In this document: piece after piece, positions 12,056 through 51,495 of the stretch
How the letters are laid out: the number at the start of each line of letters is the position of its first letter
Position numbering within the stretch: position 1 is the stretch's first letter
Assembly: GCF_019059575.1 (NCBI RefSeq)
Contig: NW_024881504.1
Span: 434,001-498,000, forward strand
Direction: 5' to 3'
Source: Amphibalanus amphitrite
Lineage: Eukaryota > Arthropoda > Thecostraca > Balanomorpha > Balanidae
Length of the DNA: 64,000 nt
The notes under the pieces: generated by a model
What the model was told of the DNA's origin: nothing
Seen by the model: only the letters and a program-made list of their open reading frames with translations
Databases searched by the model: none
Made by a program: the position numbers and the translations under genes

Positions 12056-13615
12056 GGCTGCGCCGTCTTCTGGCCGCCTTCGCCCCCCCCCCCTCACCGC
12101 CCCTCCCCCCTCACCGCCCCCTCCGGCCGAGACGGGTCGGTCTGGCGAGAGGTTCGGAGCGGTGTGTCCATGTGGAGTGAATGCACTGCTAGCCACTGCA
12201 GCTGTTTGGTGCCCGGCTGCCGGAATAGAGTGTCGGAGCGGCGGCAGAGGAGTGACGGCAGCTGTTTGTGGTGGATTCTGCCGCAGCTGACCACCGGCAC
12301 AATAAGACTGCAGCGGCACCAGCCACGGGGAGGGGGCTGCAGCTGGGAGTGTCACCGGACCGCTCTCCGTGCCGGCAGCTGACACTGACCGGGGGCCGGT
12401 CTGACACTGTCAGGGGCTGCAGTGTCAGTGTGTCAGTTCAGCTGACAGTCGGAGCACCAGCAGCTGGACACAGCTGACACTGTATATATATAGACCACTG
12501 TCACTCCGACACTGACACGGACTGGGACGGCACGACGGTGTGACGTCACACTGGCCTCCAACACGGCCTCCAACAGCTGCACCCGGCTGTGGGCACGGAC
12601 ACACCGGCTGCAGCCAGTAACGCTCGCCGCTGTGCTGGAGCCGCCCGCTGGCCACAGCAGCGACGGGTGCTGACAATCGTCCCGCACGGCAACGGAAAGG
12701 CCACACGACGGCAACGGCGGTGACTGCTGTGGTGGGTTTTTCCGATACATACGGGATTGGTTGTGAGCTCGGTATTATTTTGTGTGTATTTGACGAAAGG
12801 TGACCGGTTGATTTTGTGAGTGCGTTGATGGACAGGCGAGGGTGATTAGTTGATTTTGTGAGTGCGTTGATGGACAGTCGAGGGCACGTGGTTGACAGCG
12901 AGACAAGCCGGCTGCTGGATGTGCTGTGACAGTGTGTCGGTGCTTGTTGTCGGTGTCTGGTGGTGCAGCTGGCGGCGGCCCGCTGCCATACGGGAGCGGT
13001 CGGTCGGCAGGCCGCTCGGCGGCTCGTCCAGCCGGTAGTTGGTGTCAGATCTCTGAGGCCGGTGGGTCAGAGCCGGTGAGCCCGGTCAGGGCACGGCCGG
13101 AGCACGGCCACGGCCCCGGCGGCGGCACGGCGTGCTTGTCAGTGGGCCGGCCGTGACCTGGCGGTGACCGGTCGGTCTGTCTGCCGACCGGCCACCGGTC
13201 GAGCCCCGACCGACCACTGGGACGGCACCGGTGGATGATCAGGGGGGCGGGCGGGACATTTGAGACCATTGAGTTATGGAAGACCATCGTTATTCGTTCG
13301 TGACTGCTGATTACATAGTTCAGAGCGTATGATGTGTATGTTTCTCGATAAACAGGGGCAGGTGTGTTGTATGTGAGTGAGTGGTCAGTACGGGGAGGCC
13401 GGCTGGCCGGCGGCCGATGGCACGCCGCCGCCGGCCCGACCTGACCAGTGTAGCGTACTGGGAGCAGCGAGGTCTGAGGCTGTCACCTCGGCGCCGCGGG
13501 CAGCGTCGGCCGGCCGCCGCCTGCCCTGTCCTCTCCGGTGTGGACGGAGACGAACATCGGACATAGGAGCGTCCCCGGCGGCCGTTTGTCCCAGTTGTGG
13601 GACCATGCCGGCGCG
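12056..13615. other. GC-rich region without a recognised gene
   Basis: CAGCTG and TGACACTG motifs recur near 12300-12540, and a short TATATATATA lies at about 12484. Long open frames on both strands follow from the GC content. None resembles a known family, and I cannot define exons. Confidence 0.4.
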
Positions 13616-14357
13616 TCGTAAATTCTTCTGGGGCATCGGACATGTGCTCCTGGACATTGTCAACGCCAGCCTAACTACAGCACATATACCCGGTGCCTGG
13701 AAGCATGCGCTCATGACTCCGATCCCCAAGGGCAAGGGACCGTCTGACCCAGCCAACACGCGTCCGATCTCCATCTTACCAGGAATGATGAAGGTCGTCG
13801 AGCGTGTGGTCCAGCTCCAGCTTGTTCAACATCTGGAAACCAGCGGCCTGCTCTCCAACACACAGCACGGCTACAGGAAGGGACACAGTACTGAGACCGC
13901 GCTCAGTGTGATTACCGAACATGTTCTAGGTGCGATGGACTCCGGCCAGATATCCATACTGGTACTGTTAGATCTGTCGAAGTGTTTCGATGTGGTGCCG
14001 CACCAGATTCTGCTGGATAAGCTGGCGCTGTACGGCGTGGACACGGCGTGGTTCGCCGACTATTTACGTGGCCACACCCAGCAGGTCCAGATCGTCGGTA
14101 GCAGCGGTGTGCCTGTGCGCTCTGCGGCGAAGCCGAACTCGATCGGCGTCTTTCAGGGCGGCTCACTCAGCTGCATCCTGTACACGGTGTTTACGAACGA
14201 GCTGAGTCTGTTTGTGCCGGACGGAGTCCGAGTGGTGCAGTTTGCGGACGATACACAACTGCTCGTCAGCGGCCAGAAAAGCGACCTGCCGCGCATAACC
14301 GCTCTCATGGAAGCGCACTCGAGTGTGTATACACGTGGTTTTGCTCTCACGGCATGA
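13616..14357 (+). pseudogene. LINE reverse transcriptase, truncated and frameshifted
   Basis: This covers the N-terminal two thirds of the RT domain, including the two catalytic aspartates of FADDT at about 14244-14252. The upstream ~80 residues of the open frame (13377-13615) do not look like RT and belong to GC-rich flank. The reading frame is lost after VYTRGFAL, and the next segment continues at 14354-14686 in a different frame. Confidence 0.8.
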
Positions 14358-14686
14358 AGCTGAGCGCAGCCAAAACACAGGCACTGGTAATGGGGACCCC
14401 TGGAATGCTGAGGGGCTTACCGCCGGTCGCGATGAACTTCTTGGGTACCGTCGTGCCAGATTCCAGGGTGGTACGAAATTTAGGAGTGATCATGGACTGC
14501 CATTTAAATTTCCAGCCACATGTCGACCATGTTACAGCGAAGTGTACGGGCATTCTCGTAGGTTTAATGCACGCCAAACACAACATACCAAAAAACACTC
14601 TTGTAACCATCGTGCAAGGCCTTGTCACGTCTGTTGTCAGATATTGCATCTCAGTGTATACCTGTACATACGTTTTAATAATATGA
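14354..14686 (+). pseudogene. LINE RT thumb segment, out-of-frame continuation
   Basis: It carries the conserved LINE pattern KTQALVMG ... RNLGVIMDCHLNFQPHVDHV. It continues the RT of 13616-14357 after a frameshift, and the C-terminus is abbreviated before the 3' tail. Confidence 0.75.
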
Positions 14687-14953
14687 CGTGTGACGACGAA
14701 AAACCATGATTTAATGGATTTGTTACGAAATACATTCTGATTCTGATTCTGATTCGGACGGCACGGAGGGGAGTCGGGTCGTAGCCATGTGACTGCACGG
14801 TGGTGTGTAAGGTCGATCGACGAATGCAAGGTGCATTGGAGAAGACAGTCCAGTTGACCACGTGACCTCGAGCGACCCTGCACAGCGGACTGGGGAGGGG
14901 AGAAGGACAGGGTTGGGGGCTCAGTGGCCGCCGCAGAAACGGACACTCACATA

Positions 14954-15400
14954 AAGGGTAGGGACAGTCGGCAGAGACAGTTCCACCGGTCCCACTCATG
15001 GGGTAGGGACAGTCGGCAGAGACAGTCCCACTGGTCCCACTCCTGGGGTAGGGACAGTCGGCAGAGACAGTCCCACCGGTCCCACTCATGGGGTAGGGAC
15101 AGTCGGCAGAGACAGTCCCACCGGTCCCACTCATGGGGTGGGGACAGTCGGCAGAGAAAGTCCCACCGGTCCCACTCATGGGGTAGGGACAGTCGGCAGA
15201 GACAGTCCCACCGGTCCCACTCATGGGGTAGGGACAGTCGGCAGAGACAGTCCCACCGGTCCCACTCATGGGGTAGGGACAGTCGACAGAGACAGTCCCA
15301 CCGGTCCCACTCATGGGGTAGGGACAGTCGGCAGACAGTCCCACCGGTCCCACTCATGGGGCGGGGACAGTCGGCAGGGACAGTCCCACCGGTGCGCGCC
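14954..15400. repeat. 45-bp minisatellite, about ten copies
   Basis: The unit contains GGGACAGTCGGCAGAGACAG and CCACCGGTCCCACTCATG. Because 45 is a multiple of three, long repetitive frames appear on both strands (LCRLSLPHEWDRW, RDSRQRQSHRSHSW). These are not credible proteins. Confidence 0.93.
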
Positions 15401-16237
15401 GCTCAGTGTCCCAGAGGGTGCGTCGCTGAGGTGCCGCGGCGCGCCGCAGTCCCGGCTCGGGCCGGCCAGCACCGCTCAGGTGACTGACGGCGGTCAGCCC
15501 AGCCGGCAGCGAGTCGCCGGGACCGGCAGCTCGGCCACCGGCTGCAGTCCGGGCCGCCGACAGACGAGCGGCCACGGCCGGCGGCACCGCACCAGTCGGC
15601 AGACAGCTCTGCAGCCGCGCCGCACCGCTGTATGGCCGGGACGGGGGGACTTGGTGCTGGTTATAATACCACATCAGTCGAGTAGTTCTGACTTTCACTC
15701 ATCACCTGTATCGCTGTAGCTCGAGTGGATATGGCCGGGCAGAAGCCGGGGACCGTGTGTGTCCGTGTCGAGGTATCTCCGTGTGTGTCCGTGTCTCCGT
15801 GTATGTCCGTGTCGAGTTATCTCCGTGTCTGTCCGTGTGTGTGTCATTGCAGTGTCTGCAGTGTGTACGGCTGCTGTACGGTCCGTATATGACGGGTACG
15901 GAGACGGTGTACGGAGACTGCCGCTCCGCTCCGCCGGGGCGGACTGTCTGTGACCGCGCGGGGCGGGGCGGAAAATGACGGTTCACAGTGGAGCGGGGCG
16001 GACGGTGCAGCCGGACAAACACTCGGCACACTGCTCATTGGTTTATTGAAGGCTACATATATGATACAGCTCAAGCAACTCCTCTCGTGTATATATAGTA
16101 GGTAGATATAGAGTAGAATAGACATAGGGTCTACACAAGACACTCCAATTAAACCTAAACCCAGCCTAAACCTATATACATCGTGTTTGACGTCTCGAGT
16201 CTCGGCGTGCGCCGCGCTCCGCCGGTAGAGGGCGGGA
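15401..16237. other. GC-rich flank with CCGTGTCT simple repeats
   Basis: Degenerate CCGTGT(C/G)TCC repeats lie at about 15750-15845. Otherwise no gene is recognised. It lies downstream of the LRR gene. Confidence 0.4.
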
Positions 16238-16345
16238 CGGCTGACGGACCAATCAGCTGACGGACCAATCAGCTGACGGACCAATCAGCTGACTGATCAA
16301 TCAGCTGACTGACCAATGGTCAGCTGACGGACCAATGGTCAGCTG
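16238..16345. repeat. 16-bp tandem repeat containing CCAAT
   Basis: Five to six copies of CTGACGGACCAATCAG, the later ones interrupted. Each copy has a CCAAT box and a CAGCTG E-box. Confidence 0.88.
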
Positions 16346-16571
16346 ACGGACCGGTCCCCGCCCCGGGCCGGGTGACGGCCGCCGGCCGGGACCGGAGCGG
16401 GCGGGCGCGGCGCGGCCGGCCGCCGTCTGAACTGGCACCGCGTGTATACTGCCAGCTCGGACGGCAGCTAGCCAGTAGTCGAGTAGAGCTGTCCGTGTGG
16501 GACGTGTCACAACACGCTCAGCACGGCGCTCAGCACCGCCGAGCCGAGGTGCAGCCAGACCCGGGGGGAGC

Positions 16572-16620
16572 GGTCACGTGACCGAGCCGTCCGACTCCAC
16601 CGGGGGACGGTCACGTGACC
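16572..16620. promoter_or_regulatory. two perfect 12-bp palindromes with CACGTG
   Basis: GGTCACGTGACC occurs twice, at 16572-16583 and 16609-16620, in CpG-rich DNA. It is a canonical bHLH-zip (USF/MITF/CLEAR-like) site. No adjacent gene start is identified. Confidence 0.4.
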
Positions 16621-16746
16621 GAGGCCGGCCGTGCCGCCGGGACCAGGCGCGGTGAACCGAGTCGGACCGTCAGAGACGTGTGTTCTACATACAGAATAGC
16701 GTAATGCCACGATCGGTAGTCTCTCCAGCACATCACTTTTCACTGT

Positions 16747-16962
16747 CCAATTATCCACAATACCCAACCGGTAATTACCCACCAGGTCACATCCTTCCAG
16801 CCAACTACCCACAACACCCACCCGGTTATTACCCGCTAGATCAAATCGTTCCAGCCAATTACCCACAATACCCACCTGGTAATTACCCACTACATCACCT
16901 TTCACTGTCCAATTACCCACAATACCCGCCCGGTAATTACCCACTACATCACATCCGTGTGC
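16747..16962. repeat. 54-bp minisatellite, four copies
   Basis: The unit begins CCAATTACCCACAATACCC. Frames through it on both strands (YPPGNYPL / GNYRVGIVGNW) arise from the repeat length. Confidence 0.9.
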
Positions 16963-17518
16963 TACTACTACATCTACACTACTACTACTACAACTACATG
17001 ACTACACTAGAGCGGACACCGGGGCCGTGTGCCGGCTGACCGGCGCCGCTTTCAGTGCCGGCTGGTGCAGCACACACGGCAGCAGTCAGCTGGCGGCCCC
17101 GGCCGACTGGCTCGGCCTCTCTGCAGTCAGCTCATCACTGCACGGTCGGTAGTGCAGCGCATCAATCAGCACCACGGAGACACTCTAACCCCATCGCCTT
17201 CCTGGCTCTTCAGCTGACGGTACAGCTCCACTGTGGACAGAGCAGAGACACGTCTGAGGTGGACACCTCACACACAGACAGACACACAGACAGCGGTACA
17301 GCCATGACCACACACCGCCGGCCAGTGACGTCACACACACACAGGACAGACGGCTGACGTGACGTCACCGTCGGCCGTGGTGGCCGTGACGCGTCACGTC
17401 ACCGTCCGTGACGTGGCCTGCGGCGTTGGTCGAGTGTGTGTGTCTGAGAGGCCGGTGGCGCCGTGCAGCGTCTGTTGTGAGGGACTGACTGGTCAGAGGC
17501 GCGGCGCGCGGCGCCCTC
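16963..17518. other. downstream flank of the LRR gene
   Basis: GC-rich and CA-rich sequence. No clear polyadenylation signal or other gene was recognised. Confidence 0.35.
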
Positions 17519-45737
<28,219 letters not shown>

Positions 45738-45799
45738 CTGGAACACAGAATTACAGTTTTTTTTACGTTTCTACTAATCATATAAAGGTGACATAGTAC

Positions 45800-46030
45800 G
45801 TAGTGTTACGTCGTACGCATTACGACATGTCGCGCAGCGTCGTGTCTAATCACGTCACAAAACGACATATCATTACGCATTACGACATGTTTTGTCATGT
45901 AACCCGCATTGCTGCATACCGGACAAACAAGCTTGGCAGGCACGCAAACAGGTAACCAATATAGAAACTTTCTATCGTTATTAGTTTTTCGCAAAAAAAA
46001 ATGAGATAATAAAGAAACGTTATTACTACG
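45800..46030. other. stretch with duplicated GCATTACGACATGT
   Basis: The motif GCATTACGACATG occurs twice, with partial inverted copies (ACGACATATCATTACGC). No gene is seen. Confidence 0.4.
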
Positions 46031-46034
46031 TATG

Positions 46035-46267
46035 CCCAGTAAACATGCCGACGTCGGCCCGACGTCGGGCCGAGGCTCGGCCCGACGTCGGCCCAACGTC
46101 GGTTCAACCTCGGCCCGACATCGGCTGGACGTCGGATATGCCCGCATGTTCCGACGTCCAGCCGAAGTCCAGCCGACGTCGAGCCGACGTCGGGCCGAGA
46201 TCGTTTGCCGAGGTTGACGAGATCGTTTGTCGTTGGACCGACGGGGCCGACGTCGGCATGTTTATTG
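46035..46267. repeat. GACGTCGG palindromic-iteron element
   Basis: It begins CCCAGTAAACATGCCGACG and ends CGTCGGCATGTTTATTGGG, so it is bounded by inverted repeats. The interior is CGACGTCGGCC-type units in both orientations with GCTGGACGTCGG variants. The same family is at 50200-50470. Non-coding. Confidence 0.8.
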
Positions 46268-46436
46268 GGACAACGCGCCAAAAATATCAACCGGCGGCGG
46301 GATTCGAGCCCCCCAGTCGCCGATGTCGGCATGTTTACTGGGACAACACGCCAAAAGCATCAGCCGGCGATGGGATTCGAACCCCGTGTCATTCGAACGC
46401 GAGGTTAGCGCGCTAACCACTACACCACGCAGTCAG
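46268..46436 (-). mobile_element. tRNA-derived SINE remnant (duplicated 3' half)
   Basis: On the minus strand an A-box-like TAGTGGTTAGCGCG (about 46410-46423) precedes the B box GGGGTTCGAATCCC (46372-46385). A second, diverged copy of the B-box half lies at about 46280-46315. A hAT element interrupts its 5' side, and a few bases resume at 49657. No complete cloverleaf can be drawn. Confidence 0.65.
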
Positions 46437-47310
46437 CTAACGGGCAGACTTGTAAACGACTCAAAATTTTTTTGAGTCGATTCTTTGTTTGAGTCTGGAA
46501 ATTTGAATCGATTCATCAAACGACTCATGATGTTAAATTTAATTGATTCGAATCAACTCATGACTCATCAAGTTCCTCGATAAAATGATTCGAATCAACT
46601 CATGACTCGAGCAACTAGCCAACGGAATCATTCGAATCAACTCATGACTCACATTTTGATGAATCGATTCAAATCAACTCATGACTCACACGACATTTTT
46701 ATTGAACTTATTTCATTCAACCCATGACTCACTATAGGCATTTGTTGATTATTTGACTCAAAGCTATGATAAAATGAATATGCCGCATACCACAATTGTA
46801 TTAAGCAGCATAGTAGCCTTGACCAAAGATTCAAGCAGCTACCTAGTAGGACTAGGTACATAGGTACCTACCTTACACCTACCTATCTTCAACACTCAAC
46901 AGTCAACAGTGCAATATCAGATAAATTTGTAAGTAACTCTGAGAGACAATTATAATATAAGTGAGGACTAAGGAGTAGCATAGTAACCTATCTCTTATTA
47001 TTACCTAGAAAGTCTTTTTGAAAATTCAAAAGCACAAGTTCCGAGAGGCATTCATGTTTTTTTTAATCAAACTTTTTCTACATGATAATGAAACAAATGT
47101 TACTACTCCTTACTTATCACATAAAATTATTCAAACAGTACAACCTCAAAAATAGGATTAATCCCACCTGTGACACATTCAGCATCAGCAGGGACTCCAT
47201 GGGCCACGAGGAGCAAACGAGGAGGCCATGACCTTGCATGGGTGGCTCAGGCCTCAGAATCAGATATGATCTTGAGTTGAGACTCATTGAAAGTAGCTAA
47301 GGTATCGGTA

Positions 47311-48706
47311 AAGCTGGCGTCACCGTCGCCTTCCCGCCAAGGTAGGCCATAATGACCAAGGTCACGTATGTCAAACTAGTGGCAGCTTCAGATCGCAGTT
47401 ACCGTGCGATCGTACTAACTTACTGCAAATTTGTGCTAACCTGCTGCAGTGGAAAACAAGTAAGTATTATGTCCGTGAAGTTAGCGTCAGCAACAACAAC
47501 GAATACAGCGTCGGATTCAGAATCGCTCAAAAAACTCATATTCGGTCAATTGGGGGACGGGGAGCAAGAATATGACCTTTATTTGGCCCTAGCTTTTATC
47601 CCTTACCCCTTAATCGGCCCTTAAAGGAAGGGGCGCGTCAAAAGTGCCTCAAGAGTCAAGGGTTCGTCTGATCGCCAAAATAAGGGTCGCAATCGATTCC
47701 CCGGGTTAATATCTAGCCGCAGCCTTGGGTTCCAGATGTGTGCAACTTACCCCTTACCCCTTAATCGGCCCTTAAAGTAAGGGGCGCGTCAAAAGTGCCT
47801 CAAGGGTTCGTCTGATCGCCAAAATAAGGGTCGCAATCGATTCTTCGGGTCAATATCTAGCCGCAGCCTCGAGTTCCAGATGTGTGCAACTTACCCCTTA
47901 CCCCTTAATCGGCCCTTAAAGGAAGGGGCGCGTCAAAAGTGCCTCAAGGGTTCCTCTGATCGCAAAAATAAGGGTCGCAATCGATTCCTCGGGTCAATAT
48001 CTAGCCGCAGCCACGGGTTCCAGATGTGTGCAACTTACCCCTAACCCCTTGAGGCACTTTTGACGCGCCCCTTCCTTTAAGGGCCGATTAAGGGGTAAGG
48101 GGTAAGTTGCACACATCTGGAACCCGAGGCTGCGGCTAGATATTGACCCGAAGAATCGATTGCGACCCTTATTTTGGCGATCAGACGAACCCTTGAGGCA
48201 CTTTTGACGCGCCCCTTCCTTTAAGGGCCGATTAAGGGGTAAGGGGTAAGTTGCACACATCTGGAACCCAAGGCTGCGGCTAGATATTAACCCGGGGAAT
48301 CGATTGCGACCCTTATTTTGGCGATCAGACGAACCCTTGAGGCACTTTTGACGCGCCCCTTCCTTTAAGGGCCGATTAAGGGGTAAGGGATAAAAGCTAG
48401 GGCCAAATAAAGGTCATATTCTTGCTCCCCGTCCCCCAATTGACCGAATATGAGTTTTTTGAGCGATTCTGAATCCGACGCTGTATTCGTTGTTGTTGCT
48501 GACGCTAACTTCACGGACATAATACTTACTTGTTTTCCACTGCAGCAGGTTAGCACAAATTTGCAGTAAGTTAGTACGATCGCACGGTAACTGCGATCTG
48601 AAGCTGTCACTAGTTTGACATACGTGACCTTGGTCATTACGGCCTACCTTGGCGGGAAGGCGACGGTGACATACGGCCTTGGGTGACGCCAGCTTTACCG
48701 ACCTAG
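47311..48706. repeat. long foldback inverted repeat with internal ~122-bp tandem units
   Basis: Two arms of about 0.7 kb with outer ends GGTAAAGCTGGCGTCACC / GGTGACGCCAGCTTTACC meet near 48048 with almost no spacer. Each arm has 2-4 tandem units containing CCCCTTAATCGGCCCTTAAA and GGGTCGCAATCGATTC. This resembles Foldback/Galileo-type elements. The matching 90-codon frames at 47352 and 48637 are mirror images of the same non-coding arm. Confidence 0.85.
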
Positions 48707-48927
48707 GTGAGTTTATTTATATTATAGCATAGCCTATAGGTAGTTTATAGGCTATAGGTAGTTTGGGCGTATTTGACTCTATAGACGCCCAAATTCTTAT
48801 GCTGTTGATTGATTATTGGGACCAAATTGGGACTGGGAGAAGGGGAGGCAGCCGGGTATATGTCAAGTTTAGGTCCTAACTACAATTGTGACGCTGTTGA
48901 TACGAATATGAAACAGCAAAAATTTTA

Positions 48928-49075
48928 GGTTTTAGGTTAGGTTAGGTTGTAGGTTTGTAGGTTTTAGGTTGTAGGTAGGTAGGTTTGTAGGTTAGGTTAG
49001 GTTAGGGTAGGTTTGTAGGTTGTAGGTTGGTAGGTTATAGGTAAGTAGGTAAGGTTAGGTCAGGTTTGATTATGT
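48928..49075. repeat. degenerate TTAGG / TTGTAGG repeats
   Basis: Runs such as TTAGGTTAGGTTAGGTTG occur at about 48930 and 49000, interspersed with GTAGG variants. TTAGG is the common arthropod telomere unit. This copy is interstitial and degenerate. Confidence 0.7.
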
Positions 49076-49758
49076 TTTTTTCTTTTATTTGCGAGACATA
49101 TGGGTATCCTTTTTGGATTCAGGATGTCAAATAATGTTAAAATATGAAAAATTTATCAATGAAATCTTCTTAGGACTTAAACTTGACATTTACCGGCAGC
49201 CGCAGGTGTCAATTCTGACTTCTGACATGTAAAATGTAGGTACCTAGGTAGTGTAGCAGGCACTTGGCTTGGTAAGACTAAGTACCTACCAACTGCCAAA
49301 TGCTTTTGGCTCATTAGGCGCCTGTGCCTGAGCCTCTGAGGCTCTTGTAAGTCTGAAATATGGAGTTAAGTGATGGCTAAAGCTGAGGGAGTGATCTAGC
49401 ATTGATTATTAGGGTGTTGATGGTGACTTGTAAACGACTCAAATTTTTTTTGAGTCGATTCTTTGTTTGAGTCGGAAATTTTGAATCGATTCATCAAATG
49501 ACTCATGATGCTAAATTTAATCGATTCGAATCAACTCATGACTCATCAAGTTCCTCGATGAAGTGATTCGAATCAACTCACGACTCATCGAAAAATGGTT
49601 TGATTCTGAGTCGATTCACGAATCAACTCAGAGTCGTTTACAAGTCTGCTAACGGGTTCGATTTGTTTTCTTGGGTTATGGCCTTTCGGTCTGACAAGAC
49701 CATTTCAGAGCCGGAAGGATCATAGGATGGAGACACTGGTCTTCTTGGCGAACACCCT

Positions 49759-49948
49759 GGGTCCAGTTCATATAGAGTCCCTGGTCCCATTGCTGTTACG
49801 TGACACTTATTGGAAAGGGCGACCCCACAATGGATTCATATAGCCACTCTTACACACCTGCACCAACGTTTCCGAAAGTGTCCCTTTGATAAGTGGCATT
49901 TTGGCAAAGTGACACTTGCCGACTGGCCTTTCTATATGAACTGGGCCC
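49759..49948. mobile_element. ~190-bp inverted-repeat MITE
   Basis: Ends GGGTCCAGTTCATATAGA and TCTATATGAACTGGGCCC are inverted, with further inner complementarity (AAGTGTC / GTGACACTT). Superfamily not determined. Confidence 0.65.
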
Positions 49949-50199
49949 GGCCCTGGTGAGTTGCCGGGGCTGAGCCTGACCAAAGGATAGGCCGAGCAGC
50001 CCCAAAGCACTCACCGCACCAGGCTACGGGCGAGCTCGGCTTACGGGAAATCCCAACTGGGATAAAGTTCCCCGTCCAGTCGCGGATCAGGGGGTTGCGG
50101 CGTGGAGGAAGATTTGAGTTTCCTGAGGATATTTTGAATACAGGAGCTCCTTATGAAACATGAAACATATATTTTATATTATTTAAACGGTCAAAACAG

Positions 50200-50470
50200 C
50201 GGCCGATGTCGGTCCGACGTCGCCCCGACGTCGGCCCGACGTCGGCCCGACGTCGGCTGGACCTCAGCAATTGATCTCGGTCCGACGTCGGCCCGACGTC
50301 GGCTGGACCTCGGCTGGACGTCGGAACATGCGGGCATATCCGACATCCAGCCGACGTCGTGCCGAGGTTGGACCGACGTCGGGCCGACGTCGGCATGCCG
50401 ATGCCGAGTTGCCGACGTCACCCCGACGTCGGCCGACGTCGGGCCGACGTCGGCATGTTTACTGGGTGTT
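50200..50470. repeat. GACGTCGG palindromic-iteron element, second copy
   Basis: Same units as 46035-46267, ending GCCGACGTCGGCATGTTTAC and TGGG. Frames rich in RRRPDVGPTS are artefacts. Confidence 0.8.
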
Positions 50471-50643
50471 TACCCTTGGCCGGGCCTTTTTCATAATGCG
50501 GACGGTGAGGGTAGAGGGGCTGGTACGACCTCTGGCGGTTACCTCCTAATGCACTGAGAAACACCAGATGTATAGGGTGTTTAGGATGGATAGGATGTAT
50601 AGGATACAGACAGTCACACAGCAGGACTGACACAGTCACACAG

Positions 50644-51228
50644 CAGGACCTCGGCTAAGGAATTTCGACTGGGCAGATGGGGACAAACCCGACTCCAGAA
50701 TGTCATACCTATACCACCTAATATACACCGTATAAGCGGACCTTTACACCACACCTAACATACATACCATATACCGTAGGTAAAGGTATACCAAAATCCT
50801 GCCTAATCAGAGCATCCGTAAACATGTCTAAACAAACTTCTACCAAAGGTTTGGAGGCCAGCGTAGGGCCCTCAGAAGCCGAAGCCGAGCCGTCGGAGGC
50901 TAGCATGGTCATTTAGTTAGTACGCTTTGGGACCTTCGTGGGGCCAAAGAAGTCAGTGCGTAGCCCTTTTAGACCAGCGTGGGGCAATATAAGGGCAGCG
51001 TGGGTTCCTCTAAGACCAGCGGCATGGGGTCTTCTGAGGCCAGATTGGGGCCCACTGGGAACAGCTCAGCTTGGGGCTATCTAAGGACAATGTAGGCCCT
51101 CTTAGGTTAACGTGGGGCCCTCTGTCCTCTGAAGTCTAAGGTTGGCGCTGGGCCCTCAGAGGCTGGCGTTGGACCATCAGAGGCCACCTCGAGGGCCTCG
51201 ACGGTCAGACTGTAGCCCTTATGCATGT
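50644..51228. mobile_element. left end of a relative of the hAT element at 24996, with degenerate repeats
   Basis: CAGGACCTCGGCTAAGGAAT followed by TTCGACT-GGGCA matches the left terminus at 24996. Downstream, 50850-51210 holds degenerate GAGGCCAGCGTGGGGCCCTC units like those at 26880-27180. No right end is seen. Confidence 0.55.
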
Positions 51229-51389
51229 TTAACCCTCGAGGCGCTGAGGGGGGGGGCATAAAGTTGCCCCCCCCCCCTTTACGTTCTGCGGATTATCTCC
51301 GAAACCTGATAAGCTACGAACGTGAAACTCAACGTAGCTTCAAATGAATACCTAGGCAATGTTTGAGCAAAATTTAGTGGTTGTAGCAC
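51229..51389. mobile_element. TTAA-type element fragment (left end)
   Basis: It starts TTAACCCTCGAGGCGC with a hairpin GGCA..TGCC inside G and C tracts, and is cut off by the next TTAA element at 51390. Confidence 0.6.
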
Positions 51390-51393
51390 TTAA

Positions 51394-51491
51394 CCCGCGC
51401 CCCACTGGGGTCTGCGTATAACACGCCCTACTGGGGGGCTCTCCATAGCCCCCCTCCTAACTCCAAAATTACTGGGCCGATCGTCAAAATT
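51394..51491. mobile_element. TTAA-type element fragment (left end)
   Basis: It begins CCCGCGCCCCACTGGGG, the complement of the right terminus at 58885-58900, and is cut by the insertion at 51496. Confidence 0.55.
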
Positions 51492-51495
51492 TTAA

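Larger units (their letters stand above)
13616..14757 (+). mobile_element. 5'-truncated LINE (reverse-transcriptase fragment)
   Basis: The frame to about 14340 encodes a non-LTR reverse transcriptase: a finger region with PIPKGKG and RPISILPG, then GYRKGHSTETAL, LDLSKCFDVV, a GVFQGGSLS turn and the catalytic FADDT motif at about 14241. A frameshift near 14340 moves the thumb region (KLSAAKTQALVMG) to another frame ending at 14686. The insertion ends in a short (ATTCTG)n tail at 14734-14756, the kind of microsatellite tail seen in CR1/L2-like LINEs. Endonuclease and 5' parts are absent. It is dead. Confidence 0.88.
46445..49648. mobile_element. hAT-type element with CAGACTTGTAAACGACTC ends
   Basis: The 18-bp perfect ends are flanked by the exact 8-bp duplication CTAACGGG (46437-46444, 49649-49656). 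Both flanks carry arrays of GAATCGATTC/ACTCATGA motifs (46470-46730 and 49450-49630). Inside are a foldback repeat (47311-48706) and TTAGG-like repeats. No transposase. Confidence 0.9.

Noticed and set aside
11480..12385. Long overlapping frames on both strands (263-300 codons)
   Set aside because: GC-rich minisatellite DNA with repeat lengths divisible by three. There is no known domain and no splice context.
14954..15400. CRISPR-like regular repeats
   Set aside because: The 45-bp units are directly tandem without unique spacers and the genome is eukaryotic. It is a minisatellite.
46045..46416. Arg-rich frames such as RRRPDVGPTS
   Set aside because: They are translations of GACGTCGG iterons, occurring in every frame and in both copies.
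46372..46423. Functional tRNA gene
   Set aside because: A- and B-box motifs exist but no acceptor stem or full cloverleaf closes. It is better explained as SINE.
47352..47624. 90-codon frame repeated at 48365-48637 as a duplicated gene
   Set aside because: The two frames are mirror images in the arms of a foldback repeat, with no recognisable domain.
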